From Streptomyces resistomycificus (GTDB taxonomy: Bacteria > Actinomycetota > Actinomycetes > Streptomycetales > Streptomycetaceae), in assembly GCF_001514265.1 (NCBI RefSeq), contig NZ_KQ948990.1:651967-715966 (forward strand): 64,000 nt of DNA. The letters run 5' to 3'. The notes beneath the pieces are model-generated. The model worked only from the letters and a program-made list of their open reading frames with translations, did not search any database and was not told the DNA's origin. The position numbers and the translations under genes are program-made. Of the stretch, positions 9,214-18,588 are shown in pieces (the stretch's first letter is position 1; every line of letters begins with the position of its first letter).

Positions 9214-9511
9214 GACGTGACCTCACTTCCGTGGGCGGCGTCGCCCTGGGCGGGAACGGTCATGCGCCTGCGAGTGTTGCGCGTCACACCTCCCGGTGGG
9301 AAGCCGTGTGCATGGATTGGCGGATCGTGTCTCTCTCCGCGCGCCCCCGGCGCGCCGCGGATTGCGCCGCACGGGTGGCTTCGAGCCGTCCTCCGCCGTG
9401 TCGCCGCCCCCTGCTGAACCCTTTCCTCTTCAGTGGCCGCATACATCTGATCAGCTCCATATACCGCCAAACGTGATCAAAACCGGCGGCCCACTCCCGG
9501 AGGTAGAAGGC

Positions 9512-11839
9512 ATGTCTCACGACGGCGTCGGACTGCGCGCGGTCATGCGCTCGGTCGCCTTCCTCACCGCGGGCGCGCTCGCGGTGCCCCTGCTCGCCGG
9601 ATGCAGTTCCGAGGACCAGGCCGGCAAGCCCCTCGCGAAGCAGGACATCGCGCCGGCCGGGCGGGCCCGGATCGCCGACGGTGGCACGCTGCGCTGGGCC
9701 GTGGACGCCGTGCCGGAGACGCTGAACACGTTCCAGGCGGACGCGGACGCGGCGACCAGCCGGGTCGCGCAGGCCGTACTGCCGTCGATGTTCCGGCTGG
9801 ACGAGCGGGGCCGGCCGGAGCGCAACCCGGACTACCTGGAGTCCGCGAAGGTCGTCGACACCGAGCCGAAGCAGGTCGTGCTCTACAAGCTGAACCAGCA
9901 GGCCGTGTGGAGCGACGGCCGCGAGATCGGCGCGGCCGACTTCGCCGCCCAGTGGCGGGCCCTGTCCGGCAAGGACACCGCGTACTGGACCGCGCGCAAC
10001 GCCGGGTACGAACGCATCGAGAAGATCGAGCGCGGGGCGAACGACCTGGAGGTACGGGTCACCTTCGAGCGGCCGTACGCCGACTGGCGGTCGCTGTTCT
10101 CGCCGCTGTACCCCAAGGACGTCATGGGCACCCCGGACTCCTTCAACGACGGGGCCCGCCGCAAGCTCAAGGTCACCGCCGGTCCCTTCGCCGTGAAGAA
10201 GGTGGACCGCGGTGACGACGAGGTCGTCCTCACCCGCAATCCGCGCTGGTGGGGACAGCCCGCCAAGCTCTCCGAGATCGTGCTGCGGGCCGTACCGCAC
10301 GACAAGCGGGCCGCCGCGCTGGCGGCCGGGACCCTCGACCTGGCCGAGGTCGACCCCGAGTCCGCCGAGCACCTCACCCTCGCCCAGCGGGCCGGCGGCA
10401 AGGGCACGCGCACGCCGCTGCAGGGCCCGGGGGAGCGCAAGACCTCGGAGGACGAGGCGAGCGCCGACGAGGAGAGGGGCTCCGACGAGGACGGGACGAG
10501 CGCCGACCAGGAGCGGAGCTCCGAGCGGGAGGCCGGCTCCGACGAGGCCGCGGGCTCCGGCACGGGCTCCGACTCGGACAGCGACTCGGACAGCGACTCC
10601 GACTCCGACTCCGACGGGAAAGCGGGCTCCGACGAGAAGCAGGGCAAGGCGGCCGGCGGGTTCGAGCGTCGTCGGGCGGCCCTGCCGGGGTTCGAGGTCC
10701 GCACGTCGCTGGAGCCCGCGTACACCCAGCTCGCCCTCAACGGCGCAGGCGGTCCGCTCGCCGACGAGCGGGTCCGCCGGGCCGTGGCCCGCGCCCTCGA
10801 CCGGGAGGCGCTCGCGAAGGCCGTCCTCAAGCCGCTCGGACTGCCCGCCGTACCGGTCGGCAGCCACCTCGCCCTGTCCGGGCAGGCCGCCTACGCCGAC
10901 AACAGCGGCGCCCTCGGCGGCCAGGACACCGACGAGGCGCAGGCGCTGCTCGCCGACGCCGGTTGGGTGCTCGGCGGGCCGATCACGAAGAAGAAGGGTG
11001 AGAAGGCGGCCGGCGCCGAAGGGGAGAAGTCGGGGAAGTCGGAGAAGTCGGAGAGCTCCGAGGAGGAGTCGGCCGGCGGCGACGACGGCACGTACATCGT
11101 CGGCGAGGACGACAAGGCGCCCGGCGAGGCCGACCGCGGCGGGGAGAGCGGCAAGCACCTCGCCCAGGACGGCAAGCAGTACACGAGCAAGTCGAAGCCG
11201 GGCGGCGCGCCCGGCGCCTACGCCCCCCTGGGCACCGCCGCCCCTGCGGCCGTCCCGGCCGGGCCCGCCACGCTGGCCAAGGACGGCAAGCCGCTCACCC
11301 TCCGTTTCGTGCTCCCCTCGGGCAGCGGCTCGCGGACCCTGCGCACCGTGGCCGACCGGATCAGCCGCATGCTGAAGAAGGTCGGCATCCGCACCGAGAT
11401 CTCCAAGGTGGCCGACGAGAGCTACTTCAAGGACCACATCGCGTCCGGCCAGTACGACCTCGCCCTGTACTCCTGGCCCGCCTCCGCCTTCCCCGCCACC
11501 GACGCCCGGCCCATCTTCGCCAAGCCGGTGCCGGCCGCCGACGGCTCCCTGAACGTCGAGCAGAACTACACCCGCGTCGGTACCGACCAGGTCGACCAGC
11601 TCTTCGACCAGGCCGTCGGCACCCTCGACGAGGGCGAGCACCGCGGGCTCATCCGCAAGGCCGACTCCCGTATCTGGGCGGCGGCGGGCTCCATCCCCCT
11701 CTACCAGCGTCCCCAGCTCACGGCCGCGCGAAAGGACCTGGTCAACGCCGGTTCCTTCGGATTCGAGACACCGGTCTACGAGGACATGGGCTTCCTCAAG
11801 AAGGGCTCGAAGGCGGCCCCGGGCCCGTCACGGAAGTGA
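9512..11839 (+). CDS. ABC transporter family-5 solute-binding lipoprotein with low-complexity insertions
   Basis: 775 residues; the ATG at 9512 follows GGAGG. A signal peptide ends at the lipobox LLAGC (Cys about residue 30), so it should be a surface lipoprotein. GGTLRWAVDAVPETLN, the VVLYKLNQQAVWSDGREIGAADFAAQW block and the C-terminal QLFDQAVGTLD...IPLYQRPQL match the peptide/nickel-binding SBP_bac_5 fold. Normal length is about 530-600 residues. The excess is two Glu/Ser/Asp/Lys-rich insertions, about residues 305-385 (with a long Ser-Asp run) and about 490-600. No permease or ATPase genes are adjacent; bldK follows typA. It may serve another transporter or act as a sensor lipoprotein. 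Confidence 0.85.
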   Translation: MSHDGVGLRAVMRSVAFLTAGALAVPLLAGCSSEDQAGKPLAKQDIAPAGRARIADGGTLRWAVDAVPETLNTFQADADAATSRVAQAVLPSMFRLDERGRPERNPDYLESAKVVDTEPKQVVLYKLNQQAVWSDGREIGAADFAAQWRALSGKDTAYWTARNAGYERIEKIERGANDLEVRVTFERPYADWRSLFSPLYPKDVMGTPDSFNDGARRKLKVTAGPFAVKKVDRGDDEVVLTRNPRWWGQPAKLSEIVLRAVPHDKRAAALAAGTLDLAEVDPESAEHLTLAQRAGGKGTRTPLQGPGERKTSEDEASADEERGSDEDGTSADQERSSEREAGSDEAAGSGTGSDSDSDSDSDSDSDSDGKAGSDEKQGKAAGGFERRRAALPGFEVRTSLEPAYTQLALNGAGGPLADERVRRAVARALDREALAKAVLKPLGLPAVPVGSHLALSGQAAYADNSGALGGQDTDEAQALLADAGWVLGGPITKKKGEKAAGAEGEKSGKSEKSESSEEESAGGDDGTYIVGEDDKAPGEADRGGESGKHLAQDGKQYTSKSKPGGAPGAYAPLGTAAPAAVPAGPATLAKDGKPLTLRFVLPSGSGSRTLRTVADRISRMLKKVGIRTEISKVADESYFKDHIASGQYDLALYSWPASAFPATDARPIFAKPVPAADGSLNVEQNYTRVGTDQVDQLFDQAVGTLDEGEHRGLIRKADSRIWAAAGSIPLYQRPQLTAARKDLVNAGSFGFETPVYEDMGFLKKGSKAAPGPSRK

Positions 11840-11978
11840 GCCGCGTGGCCCTGTGGAGGCCGTCTCCGTCAGGGCCACGTACCATGGGGTGAGGCCGTGG
11901 CGTGTCCAGCCCGGCAGGGTCCGCGCGACACAGATGTCAGCGCAGGCCGTCCTCACACTCCGGGAGAAGCGCCTCAAT

Positions 11979-13886
11979 ATGGCCACGCGCCACGACATCC
12001 GCAACGTCGCCATCGTCGCCCACGTCGACCATGGCAAGACCACCTTGGTCGACGCCATGCTCAAGCAGGCCGGTGCCTTCGCCGCGCACGCCGCCGAGTC
12101 GCTTGACGACCGCATGATGGACTCGAACGACCTGGAGCGTGAGAAGGGCATCACGATCCTGGCCAAGAACACCGCGGTGAAGTACCACCCGAAGGATGGC
12201 GGCGACGTCATCACGATCAACATCATCGACACCCCTGGTCACGCCGACTTCGGTGGCGAGGTCGAGCGCGGTCTGTCGATGGTGGACGCGGTCGTGCTCC
12301 TCGTCGACGCCTCCGAGGGCCCGCTGCCCCAGACCCGTTTCGTGCTGCGCAAGGCGCTGCAGGCCCGCCTGCCCGTCATCCTGTGCATCAACAAGACGGA
12401 CCGCCCCGACTCGCGCATCGACGAGGTCGTGAACGAGGCGTACGACCTCTTCCTCGACCTCGACGCCGACGAGGACCAGATCGAGTTCCCCATCGTCTAC
12501 GCGTGTGCGCGTGACGGTGTCGCCTCGCTGACCAAGCCGGAGGACGGCACCGTCCCGGCCGACAGCGACAGCCTGGAGCCCTTCTTCTCCACGATCCTGT
12601 CCCACGTGCCGGCTCCGGAGTACGACGAGGCGGCCCCGCTCCAGGCGCACGTCACCAACCTGGACGCCGACAACTTCCTCGGCCGTATCGCGCTCCTGCG
12701 CGTCGAGCAGGGTGAGCTGCGCAAGGGCCAGACCGTCACCTGGATCAAGCGCGACGGCACGATGGCCAACGTCCGCATCACCGAGCTGATGATGACCGAG
12801 GCGCTCACCCGCAAGCCGGCCGAGGTGGCCGGCCCCGGTGACATCTGCGCGGTCGCCGGTATCCCGGACATCATGATCGGCGAGACCCTCGCCGACCCCG
12901 AGAACCCGATCCCGCTGCCGCTGATCACGGTCGACGAGCCGGCGATCTCCATGACCATCGGCACCAACACCTCGCCGCTGGTCGGCCGGGGCGGCACCGG
13001 CAAGGGCGCGGACAACAAGGCCGCGGTCAAGGACCGCAAGGTCACCGCCCGTCAGGTCAAGGACCGCCTGGACCGCGAGCTGGTCGGTAACGTCAGCCTC
13101 CGCGTCCTCGACACCGAGCGTCCCGACGCCTGGGAGGTCCAGGGGCGTGGCGAGCTGGCGCTGGCCATCCTGGTCGAGCAGATGCGCCGCGAGGGCTTCG
13201 AGCTGACCATCGGCAAGCCGCAGGTCGTCACCAAGGAGGTCGACGGCAAGACCTACGAGCCCGTCGAGCGCATGACGATCGACGTGCCCGAGGAGCACAT
13301 GGGCGCGGTCACGCAGCTCATGGGTGTCCGCAAGGGCCGGATGGACAACATGTCCAACCACGGCTCCGGCTGGGTCCGCATGGAGTTCGTCGTGCCGTCG
13401 CGTGGCCTCATCGGCTTCCGGACCGAGTTCCTGACCGGAACCCGCGGCACCGGCATCGCGCACTCCATCCACGAGGGTCACGAGCCGTGGTTCGGCACGC
13501 TGACCACCCGTAACAACGGCTCCCTGGTCGCCGACCGCGCCGGCGCCGTCACCGCGTTCGCGATGACGAACCTCCAGGAGCGCGGCGTGCTGTTCACCGA
13601 CCCCGGCACCGAGGTGTACGAGGGCATGATCGTCGGCGAGAACTCGCGCTCCGACGACATGGACGTGAACATCACCAAGGAGAAGAAGCTCACGAACATG
13701 CGGTCTTCCTCGGCCGACTCGTTCGAGGCGATCGTCCCGCCGCGCAAGCTCTCCCTGGAGCAGTCGCTGGAGTTCTGCCGCGACGACGAGTGCGTCGAGG
13801 TCACCCCGGAGGCGGTTCGCATCCGCAAGGTGAACCTGGACGCCCGTGAGCGCGCCCGCGCCGCGAGCCGCGCCAAGCACGGCTGA
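11979..13886 (+). CDS. typA: Translational GTPase TypA/BipA
   Basis: 635 residues, the normal size. The ATG at 11979 is chosen because MATRHDIRNVAIVAHVDHGKTTL is the conserved family start; the frame is open further upstream but shows no family similarity. G1 AHVDHGKT, G3 DTPGHADFGGEVERGL and G4 NKTDRPD are visible, then the EF-Tu-like domain 2, EF-G domain III/V homology and the C-terminal domain with MRSSSADSFEAIVPPRKLSLEQ and EFCRDDECVEVTP. It binds ribosomes and helps late 50S assembly and stress adaptation. Downstream lies a strong terminator, so it is transcriptionally isolated from bldK. Confidence 0.97.
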   Translation: MATRHDIRNVAIVAHVDHGKTTLVDAMLKQAGAFAAHAAESLDDRMMDSNDLEREKGITILAKNTAVKYHPKDGGDVITINIIDTPGHADFGGEVERGLSMVDAVVLLVDASEGPLPQTRFVLRKALQARLPVILCINKTDRPDSRIDEVVNEAYDLFLDLDADEDQIEFPIVYACARDGVASLTKPEDGTVPADSDSLEPFFSTILSHVPAPEYDEAAPLQAHVTNLDADNFLGRIALLRVEQGELRKGQTVTWIKRDGTMANVRITELMMTEALTRKPAEVAGPGDICAVAGIPDIMIGETLADPENPIPLPLITVDEPAISMTIGTNTSPLVGRGGTGKGADNKAAVKDRKVTARQVKDRLDRELVGNVSLRVLDTERPDAWEVQGRGELALAILVEQMRREGFELTIGKPQVVTKEVDGKTYEPVERMTIDVPEEHMGAVTQLMGVRKGRMDNMSNHGSGWVRMEFVVPSRGLIGFRTEFLTGTRGTGIAHSIHEGHEPWFGTLTTRNNGSLVADRAGAVTAFAMTNLQERGVLFTDPGTEVYEGMIVGENSRSDDMDVNITKEKKLTNMRSSSADSFEAIVPPRKLSLEQSLEFCRDDECVEVTPEAVRIRKVNLDARERARAASRAKHG

Positions 13887-13909
13887 CACTCAGCCGGCTG
13901 ACAGCCCGA

Positions 13910-13949
13910 AGCCCGGTTGCCCCCATGGTGGGGGCAACCGGGCTTTTTG
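13910..13949 (+). terminator. Rho-independent terminator after typA
   Basis: Perfect 15-bp stem, AGCCCGGTTGCCCCC paired with GGGGGCAACCGGGCT, with a 5-base loop and followed by a run of T residues. It lies 23 bp past the typA stop. Confidence 0.92.
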
Positions 13950-14552
13950 CAACCGGTTTTCGCCTCGTTCGCGAGCGGCCGCTGTCCGAAATGCGGAGAT
14001 CCCTGCCCGGTACACATGTAACACGTCCGTTTCGCACCCTTCTTGCGTCGAACAGTTTGTCCAAGTTTTGGAAGATGTACGCGTCAGCTGTGACTGAATT
14101 GAGATTTAAAGACGGTGGTCGGTAGTTGGCTCATGGCAGATAGTTAGCCGCGTAGCGCTCGGGTCAATGGGTCTCGCGCCGTGGGGACGGCGCCGACTCA
14201 CGAGCACCAGGGGGTGTCTGACCCTCCGTCAGGGGTGTCGGAGGACAGACATGTGCCCCCTCCTGTTGGTGAACACGTGGAGTCATGAGGAGGAGTCCCA
14301 TGCGCGGTGTCACAAGCACCAGGTGGGTCACAGCGTCATCCGTAGCCGTCAAGTGCCCGTCACTGTACGGCGATTGCCACTGAGCGCAGGCGGCCGGCGG
14401 CTCGGCACGCCCAGGCGCCTACGCGCGTCCGGCTGCGCGTTTCCCGCCTGCTTCGCGGTGTCCTGACGCTTCTTCATGATCCGGTCCGCGACCGCGCACT
14501 CCTGCGCCGGTCGTCGGCTCGGCACACCCACATCCTGTGAAATGGGCGAACT
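13950..14552 (+). promoter_or_regulatory. bldKA: 603-bp intergenic region upstream of bldKA
   Basis: Relatively AT-rich between 14030 and 14150 and without a convincing long gene. It holds a CGCGTAGC-centred stretch near 14149-14170 that partly matches sequence upstream of the second BldK operon, and a short reading frame with a strong ribosome site at 14300. It presumably contains the bldK promoter; I could not fix -10/-35 boxes with confidence. Confidence 0.5.
14300..14383 (+). pseudogene. 27-codon frame resembling the truncated signal peptide of a solute-binding lipoprotein
   Basis: A strong GAGGAGGAG ribosome site precedes an ATG whose product begins MRGVTSTRWVTASSVAV and then stops after 27 residues. 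This resembles the start of the importer-3 binding protein at 32420 (MRGATHAKWVACATAAAL), including the ribosome site and the spacing to the ATG. It looks like the surviving 5' end of a deleted binding-protein gene. A functional leader peptide is the alternative. The identification is by eye only. Confidence 0.4.
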
Positions 14553-15590
14553 GTGACAAGTCCTATCGACATCGAGGGCGGCGGAACGTCGGTCGTCGTC
14601 GACGGCGAGAAAGAGCCGAAGGCGAAACCGGACGAGGCCAAGCAGCTCGAGGGCCGGTCTCCCGGCCAGCTGATGTGGATCCGCTTCAAGCGGGACCGCA
14701 CCGGCGTGATCTCGGCCTACGTGGTGATCTTCTTCTTCGTGGTCGGGCTCGCCGCGCCGCTGATCTCCAAGCTGTACGGCAAGAACCCGTACACCGTGTA
14801 CGCGGACGAACGCCCCGAACTCTTCGACAGCGCGGGTGTGCCGCTGCAGCCCAACGGCGGGATCAGCGGCGAGTTCTGGTTCGGCCTGGAGCCGGGCAAC
14901 GGCTACGACGTCTTCACCAAGCTGCTGTACGGCATCCGCAACTCCCTGATGATCTCCCTGGCGGTCACCCTCGCGACGGTCCTGACGGGCATCATCCTCG
15001 GTGTCGCCGCGGGCTATCTCGGCGGCAAGATCGACTACTTCGTCAGCAGGCTGATCGACTTCCTGCTGGCCCTCCCCTCGCAGCTCTTCTTCATCGCGAG
15101 CATGCCGGTCGTGGTCTCGCTGTTCGTGAGCCCCAGGGACGAGACGCCCGTGTACGTCCGGGTGGTCGCCCTGATCTCGGTGATGTGGGTCCTGGGCTGG
15201 ATGAGCCTGGCCCGCATCCTGCGCGGCACCGCGCTCGCCCTGCGGGAAAGGGAGTTCATCGAGGCGGCCAAGGTGAGCGGGGCACCGCCCGGGCGCATCA
15301 TCCGCAAGGAGATCCTGCCCAACGTGGTCACGCCGATCCTGGTGCAGTCGACCTACATGCTTCCCAACTTCGTGACCGCCGAGGCCGGACTGTCCTTCCT
15401 CGGCGTGGGACTCGTCGAACCGACGCCGGACTGGGGCCAGATGTTCTCCAAGGCGGCGACCGAGCTCGTGATGCAGAACGACCTCACCTACATGTTCTTC
15501 CCGGGCATCTCGATGATCATCTTCATCGTGGCGTTCAACCTGCTCGGGGACTCGGTCAGGGACGCCTTCGACCCCAAGACGGCGCGCTGA
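14553..15590 (+). CDS. bldKA: BldK oligopeptide importer permease (DppC/OppC type)
   Basis: 345 residues from a GTG. A charged cytoplasmic N-terminus with SPGQLMWIRFKRDRTG (OppC N-terminal motif) is followed by six predicted membrane helices. The EAA loop that contacts the ATPases is EFIEAAKVSGAPPGRIIRKEILPN (about residues 230-253). The periplasmic loop after helix 1 contains YGKNPYTVY. It is the first gene of the five-gene importer with the order permease, binding protein, permease, ATPase, ATPase. In S. coelicolor this operon imports an extracellular peptide signal needed for aerial mycelium formation and also takes up toxic tripeptides. The gene name rests on order and typA synteny. Confidence 0.9.
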   Translation: MTSPIDIEGGGTSVVVDGEKEPKAKPDEAKQLEGRSPGQLMWIRFKRDRTGVISAYVVIFFFVVGLAAPLISKLYGKNPYTVYADERPELFDSAGVPLQPNGGISGEFWFGLEPGNGYDVFTKLLYGIRNSLMISLAVTLATVLTGIILGVAAGYLGGKIDYFVSRLIDFLLALPSQLFFIASMPVVVSLFVSPRDETPVYVRVVALISVMWVLGWMSLARILRGTALALREREFIEAAKVSGAPPGRIIRKEILPNVVTPILVQSTYMLPNFVTAEAGLSFLGVGLVEPTPDWGQMFSKAATELVMQNDLTYMFFPGISMIIFIVAFNLLGDSVRDAFDPKTAR

Positions 15591-15621
15591 CCGCCAGGTT
15601 GTGGGCATCCGCCCGACACAC

Positions 15622-15643
15622 ACCGGCCGGCACGTAGGCCGGT
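15622..15643 (+). terminator. Short hairpin between bldKA and bldKB
   Basis: ACCGGCC and GGCCGGT pair across an 8-base loop, with no T-run. It is placed where partial termination or mRNA end stabilisation could set binding-protein expression above permease expression. Functional meaning is inferred. Confidence 0.35.
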
Positions 15644-15687
15644 TCGCACTGTCAATGCACTGGTGACACAAGATGGGTGGAATCTGA

Positions 15688-17499
15688 GTGATGGGTAAGG
15701 GTGGACGCCACGCGCACGCCGCGCTCTCACTGCTCGCGGCGGGGGCTCTCGTGCTCACCGGCTGCAGCGAGGGTGGCAGCAAGGGCAGCAGCAACAACAA
15801 GGACGACGAGAAGAACGCCGAGCGGCAGCAGTCCGGCATCTCCTTCGGGGACGCCAAGGCCTCGACCGGCCCGGCCGCCGAGGTCTCCGGCGCCAAACCG
15901 GGCGGCACCATCACGGTGCTCCAGCGGGACAGCTTCGCGCACCTCGACCCCGGACAGATCTACGTCTCGGACGAGATGGCGCTCTCGCAGCTGATCCACC
16001 GCGGGCTGACCTCCTACAAGGCCACCAGCGACGACGGTCAGAAGCACGAGGTCGTCGGCGACCTGGCCACCGACAGCGGCCAGACCACCGACGGCGGCAA
16101 GACCTGGACGTACAAGCTCAAGGACGGGATCAAGTGGGCCGACGGCTCCGCGATCACCGCCGCCGACGTCCGGCACACCTTCGAGCGGCTGTTCGCTCCG
16201 TTCGTCTCCAACGGCCCGACGTTCATCCAGCAGTGGATGGCCGACACCCCGGGCGCTGAGTACCGCAAGCTCCTCAAGGACGGCCCGTACGACGGCAAGC
16301 ACCTGCCGGACAGCGTCCTGTCGACGCCGGACGACAAGACCATCGTCTTCAAGTTCAAGAACGCGAAACCCGACCTGCCGTACGCCCTCGCCATGGCGGG
16401 TTACTCCCTCGTGTCGGAGAAGAAGGACACCAAGGAGAAGTACGACAAGGCCCCGATGACGGCGGGCCCGTACAAGATCCAGGAGTTCAAGTCCGGCAAG
16501 TCGATGAAGCTGGTCAAGAACACCAACTGGGACCCGAAGACGGACGCGGTCCGCCACCAGTACGTCAACGAGTTCAACTTCGAGTTCAACAAGCAGTACG
16601 AGGACTCCACCAAGGCGATCCTCGACGACAGCGGCACCAACGCGACCGCGATCAGCTTCAGCAACCAGGTCGACGCGGGCAACCTGTCGAAGGTCCTCGC
16701 CGACTCGGCCCTCAAGTCCCGCACGGTCTCCGGCTACCAGCCGTACGTCGGGCAGATGAACATCAACCTGTCGCAGCCCGAGATGAAGTCGAAGGAAGTG
16801 CGCGAGGCCATCGCCTACGCACTGCCCATCACCCCGTTCGTGCGCGCCTACGGCGGCACCGACGCGATGGAGGTCGCCGGCGGTCTGATCAGCCCGACGG
16901 TGTCCGGCTACGACGCGAGCTTCGACCCCTTCGGCAAGAAGAAGAAGCCCGCGGGTGACCCGGCCAAGGCGAAGGAACTGCTCGAGAAGGCCGGCAAGGT
17001 GGGCCTGAAGCTGACCTTCGGCTACATCAACACCCCTGAGGGCCAGCAGTACTCCACCGCCATGGCCGCGGGTCTGGAGAAGGCCGGCTTCGACGTGCAG
17101 CGCCAGGAGATCCCGGCCGAGACCTACTACGACCAGGTCAGCAAGGTCAAGAACAACTACGACATCTACCACACCGCGTGGGGTGCCGACTGGCCGAGCG
17201 CGTCCACCGTGATCCCGCCGCTGTACGACGGCCGCCAGATCCAGGACGGTGCCTCCAACTACTCGCACATCAACGACCCCAAGGTGAACGCCGACATCGA
17301 CCGCGTCACCGCCCTGACCGACCCGGTCAAGGCCGCCGAGGAGTGGAACAAGATCAACGAGTACATCGTGAAGGACGTCGTCTCCAACATCCCGACGGCG
17401 TACTACAAGCAGACCCAGATCGCCGGGTCCAAGATCGGCGGCCTCGTGTACGACGACGTCATCGGCGGCGTCGACCCGCGCAGGCTGTTCGTGAAGTAA
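15688..17499 (+). CDS. bldKB: BldK solute-binding lipoprotein
   Basis: 603 residues. A Sec signal peptide ends at the lipobox VLTGC (Cys about residue 26), followed by a Gly/Ser/Asn/Lys linker. The family-5 SBP fold shows GGTITVLQRDSFAHLDPGQIYV, WTYKLKDGIKWADGSAITAADVRHTFERLF, APMTAGPYKIQEF and a C-terminal YDIYHTAWGADWPSAST. It captures oligopeptides and delivers them to BldKA/C. GTG at 15688 and ATG at 15691 are both possible; GGTGGA lies just upstream. It is about half identical by eye to the paralogue at 29038, which carries a different type of signal peptide. Confidence 0.9.
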   Translation: MMGKGGRHAHAALSLLAAGALVLTGCSEGGSKGSSNNKDDEKNAERQQSGISFGDAKASTGPAAEVSGAKPGGTITVLQRDSFAHLDPGQIYVSDEMALSQLIHRGLTSYKATSDDGQKHEVVGDLATDSGQTTDGGKTWTYKLKDGIKWADGSAITAADVRHTFERLFAPFVSNGPTFIQQWMADTPGAEYRKLLKDGPYDGKHLPDSVLSTPDDKTIVFKFKNAKPDLPYALAMAGYSLVSEKKDTKEKYDKAPMTAGPYKIQEFKSGKSMKLVKNTNWDPKTDAVRHQYVNEFNFEFNKQYEDSTKAILDDSGTNATAISFSNQVDAGNLSKVLADSALKSRTVSGYQPYVGQMNINLSQPEMKSKEVREAIAYALPITPFVRAYGGTDAMEVAGGLISPTVSGYDASFDPFGKKKKPAGDPAKAKELLEKAGKVGLKLTFGYINTPEGQQYSTAMAAGLEKAGFDVQRQEIPAETYYDQVSKVKNNYDIYHTAWGADWPSASTVIPPLYDGRQIQDGASNYSHINDPKVNADIDRVTALTDPVKAAEEWNKINEYIVKDVVSNIPTAYYKQTQIAGSKIGGLVYDDVIGGVDPRRLFVK

Positions 17500-17597
17500 C
17501 CCGTCCAAGCGGCCTCAGGTGCGCCCCGTCCCGTCCCGCGACGTGACGTGGCGCACCGCGCCGCCCAGGCTTCCGACGCCCGAAAGCTGCCACTGAG

Positions 17598-18578
17598 ATG
17601 CTGCGCTTCCTCTTCCGCCGGATCCTCGGCTCCCTGGTGATCCTGCTTCTGCTGACCGTGGTCGCCTTCCTGCTGTTCTTCGGTATGCCCCGCGATCCGG
17701 CGCTGCTGATGTGCGGCAAGACGTGCACCCCCGACGCCCTCGCGAACATCCACCACACCCTCGGGCTCGACAAGTCGATCCCGGAGCAGTACTGGATCTT
17801 CCTGCAGGGTCTGGTGATGGGCCGCGACACCTTCCCGCAGGGGCCCTGCCCGGCCCCCTGTTTCGGCTACTCGTACCACACCAACGAGGCGGTCTGGTCG
17901 ACCCTGATGGACCGGCTGCCGCTCACGCTCTCCCTGGCGTTCGGCGCCACCATCGTCTTCCTGTTCGTCGGGCTCGGTACCGGACTGGTCGCCGCATGGA
18001 AGCGCGGCACACTCGTCGACAAGTCGTTCACCGCCGGCTCGATGGTGATCAGCTCGATGCAGATCTACTTCCTCGGCCCCCTGGCGCTGGCGATCCTGGT
18101 GTACCAGACGCACATCTTCGACGAACCCAGGTACACCAGCCTCACCGACAACCCGGCCGCCTGGTTCACCGGACTGCTGATCCCCTGGGCCGTGCTCTCG
18201 ACGATCTTCGCCGCGCAGTACACCCGTATGGCGCGCTCCGCGATGATCGAGCAGCTCCAGGAGGAACACGTCCGCACGGCCCGCGCCAAGGGCATGAGCC
18301 GCCGCTTCGTGTTCTTCCGGTACGCATGGCGCGGCTCCCTCATCCCGATCATCACCATCCTCGGCATCGACCTCAGCTCGCTGCTCGGCGGCGCGATCAT
18401 CACCGAGTACACCTTCGGGCTACCGGGGCTGGGACGGCTCGCGGTGGAGTCCGTGCAGTTCAGCGATCTTCCACTGCTGCTCGGGGTGATGATCTTCTCC
18501 GCCGCCGCGATCCTGCTGTGCAACATCATCGTCGACGCCTGCTACGCCTTCATCGACCCGCGCGTGCGGCTGTCCTAG
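17598..18578 (+). CDS. bldKC: BldK oligopeptide importer permease (DppB/OppB type)
   Basis: 326 residues from an ATG. MLRFLFRRILGSLVILLLLTVVAFLLFF is the typical OppB first helix. The large periplasmic loop contains four cysteines (MCGKTC and PCPAPC, about residues 36-85) that are also found in the paralogue at 27958. The EAA-type loop is EEHVRTARAKGMSRRFVFFRYAWRGSLIP (about 219-247), and the C-terminus ends with AFIDPRVRLS. It pairs with BldKA to form the transmembrane channel. The next gene starts 10 bp after its stop. Confidence 0.9.
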   Translation: MLRFLFRRILGSLVILLLLTVVAFLLFFGMPRDPALLMCGKTCTPDALANIHHTLGLDKSIPEQYWIFLQGLVMGRDTFPQGPCPAPCFGYSYHTNEAVWSTLMDRLPLTLSLAFGATIVFLFVGLGTGLVAAWKRGTLVDKSFTAGSMVISSMQIYFLGPLALAILVYQTHIFDEPRYTSLTDNPAAWFTGLLIPWAVLSTIFAAQYTRMARSAMIEQLQEEHVRTARAKGMSRRFVFFRYAWRGSLIPIITILGIDLSSLLGGAIITEYTFGLPGLGRLAVESVQFSDLPLLLGVMIFSAAAILLCNIIVDACYAFIDPRVRLS

Positions 18579-18588
18579 GAGCTCTGTC

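Noticed and set aside
13950..14552. Riboswitch or tRNA-like element upstream of bldKA
   Set aside because: No conserved riboswitch core or cloverleaf could be drawn; only short hairpins.
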